Source: Promethearchaeota archaeon (GTDB taxonomy: Archaea; Asgardarchaeota; Lokiarchaeia; Sigynarchaeales; MK-D1). Taken from it: a stretch of 5,522 nt of DNA. The notes beneath the pieces were generated by a model, which made no database searches, was not told the origin of the DNA, and saw nothing but the letters and a program-made list of their open reading frames with translations. Shown one piece after another: positions 4,899 through 5,522 of the stretch. The first letter of the stretch is position 1. Each line of letters opens with the position of its first letter. The translations under genes were made by a program, and so were the position numbers. Where the stretch lies: contig JAEOUK010000424.1 in the NCBI GenBank assembly GCA_016839385.1, positions 1 through 5,522 of the forward strand, read 5' to 3'.

Positions 4899-5522
4899 TT
4901 ACCTAGAAAATTTATTCGACAATAGTATGGCCTTAACTGTGTCGTTTAGATTTCTCATAGTCTCCTCATAGAAAGGATCTTTCAGAATCACTTTTTGAAT
5001 GGTACGTGGACCTCTGTCTGATTTTTTTCTTCGTAGCATTCCAAGGAGATCGTGTGGATGATTTTCTTTCAAATCAAAAACTGTTTTTTGTACATAGGTT
5101 TCTAAAATCTTTGAATACTCGACAATTTCAAGTTGTTTTTCAGTGCTATCAAATAGGGGTATTCCAAAATTATAAGGATTCTTGTGTATGTTCCGTAAAC
5201 TACCGCGTGATCCGGTGCTGCCTATCATTCTAACTAAATCAGTAATAAAATAAGAATTTAAAACACCACAAAGGTAGTATGCCTCATTAATATCATCCAG
5301 TATAATATAATATAATGAATTATCCAGAAGTATGGGGTCTCGAATGATTGCACTTTTTACAATTGAACCAATTGAATTATGTACGACCATTATTTGAGAT
5401 TTCTGTAAAAGGAGATTAGTTGGTAGTAATCGATTATTGTATGTGAAATTATCAGCCAAAGTTTTCATAGATGCAGAATCCTTGATGCGAAGTCTGTATT
5501 CATTATCAAGTAACTTAAATAA
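4899..5522 (-). CDS. C-terminal part of a DNA methyltransferase, Type IIG/Eco57I-like (5' partial)
   Basis: The minus-strand frame stays open to the window edge (207 residues before the TAA at 4899-4901). An ATG at 5468 is therefore an internal methionine; 18 codons precede it in frame. Features, numbered from the edge: a KVI-like strand region at about 44-60, EAYYLCGVLNS at 80-90, SRGSLRNIHKNP from 105 and FGIPLFD up to 125, then a helical tail. This pattern (LNS followed by G-S-x-R-x-I-x-K and an IP-x-FD) is typical of the target-recognition and C-terminal region of N6-adenine DNA methyltransferases and Type IIG restriction-modification enzymes. The catalytic NPPY and SAM motifs would lie beyond the window, so activity and any fused nuclease cannot be judged. 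No T-run follows the stop, so some read-through into the winged-helix gene is possible. Confidence 0.7.
   Translation of the reverse strand, partial: LFKLLDNEYRLRIKDSASMKTLADNFTYNNRLLPTNLLLQKSQIMVVHNSIGSIVKSAIIRDPILLDNSLYYIILDDINEAYYLCGVLNSYFITDLVRMIGSTGSRGSLRNIHKNPYNFGIPLFDSTEKQLEIVEYSKILETYVQKTVFDLKENHPHDLLGMLRRKKSDRGPRTIQKVILKDPFYEETMRNLNDTVKAILLSNKFSR

Noticed and set aside
1..5522. CRISPR array, tRNA gene, insertion sequence or prophage
   Set aside because: There are no regularly spaced repeats, no recognisable cloverleaf sequence in the short intergenic gaps, and no transposase, integrase or terminal inverted repeats. The longest stretch without a gene is the 165-base divergent region.

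Overview
The window is AT-rich and looks archaeal. Protein-coding genes are densely packed on both strands. Gene ends carry poly-T tracts with little or no hairpin, as expected for archaeal termination, and upstream regions hold TATA-like boxes rather than clear -35/-10 pairs. Several starts have GGTGAT- or AGGT-type ribosome binding sites. The HAD phosphatase resembles the 'soluble P-type ATPase' group (COG4087, from memory), which is common in archaea. The single-pass membrane protein with several winged helices also fits archaea, and Asgard archaea are one possibility, but nothing here fixes the phylum. There is no rRNA, tRNA, insertion sequence, phage gene or CRISPR array.

Layout: (1) 2-838 (+) is the 3' part of a class I SAM-dependent methyltransferase with a C-terminal THUMP-like domain; its start lies before the window. 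(2) 835-2568 (-) is a two-gene unit: a HAD phosphatase-like protein, then a YcaQ/AlkX-type DNA glycosylase 12 bases downstream. The glycosylase converges on the methyltransferase and their stop codons overlap. (3) 2569-2733 is a divergent intergenic region with candidate TATA boxes for both directions and a 17-base palindrome between them. (4) 2734-3237 (+) encodes a four-helix membrane protein of unknown function, apparently built from two similar halves. (5) 3238-3259 is a tiny convergent gap filled by a self-complementary A7-GC-T8 tract that can terminate both sides. (6) 3260-4834 (-) encodes a 524-residue membrane-anchored protein with coiled coils and three predicted winged-helix domains; it is the most distinctive gene here. 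(7) 4835-4898 is a short intergenic region with an inverted repeat and a direct repeat. (8) 4899-5522 (-) is the C-terminal part of a DNA methyltransferase of the Type IIG/Eco57I-like kind; its start lies beyond the window.

How they fit together: the glycosylase and the DNA methyltransferase act on DNA, and the THUMP-like methyltransferase probably acts on RNA. The HAD protein shares a transcript with the glycosylase and could be a housekeeping or repair phosphatase. The two membrane proteins converge on each other and need not be related in function. I see no complete defence system; the DNA methyltransferase could belong to one that continues past the right edge.
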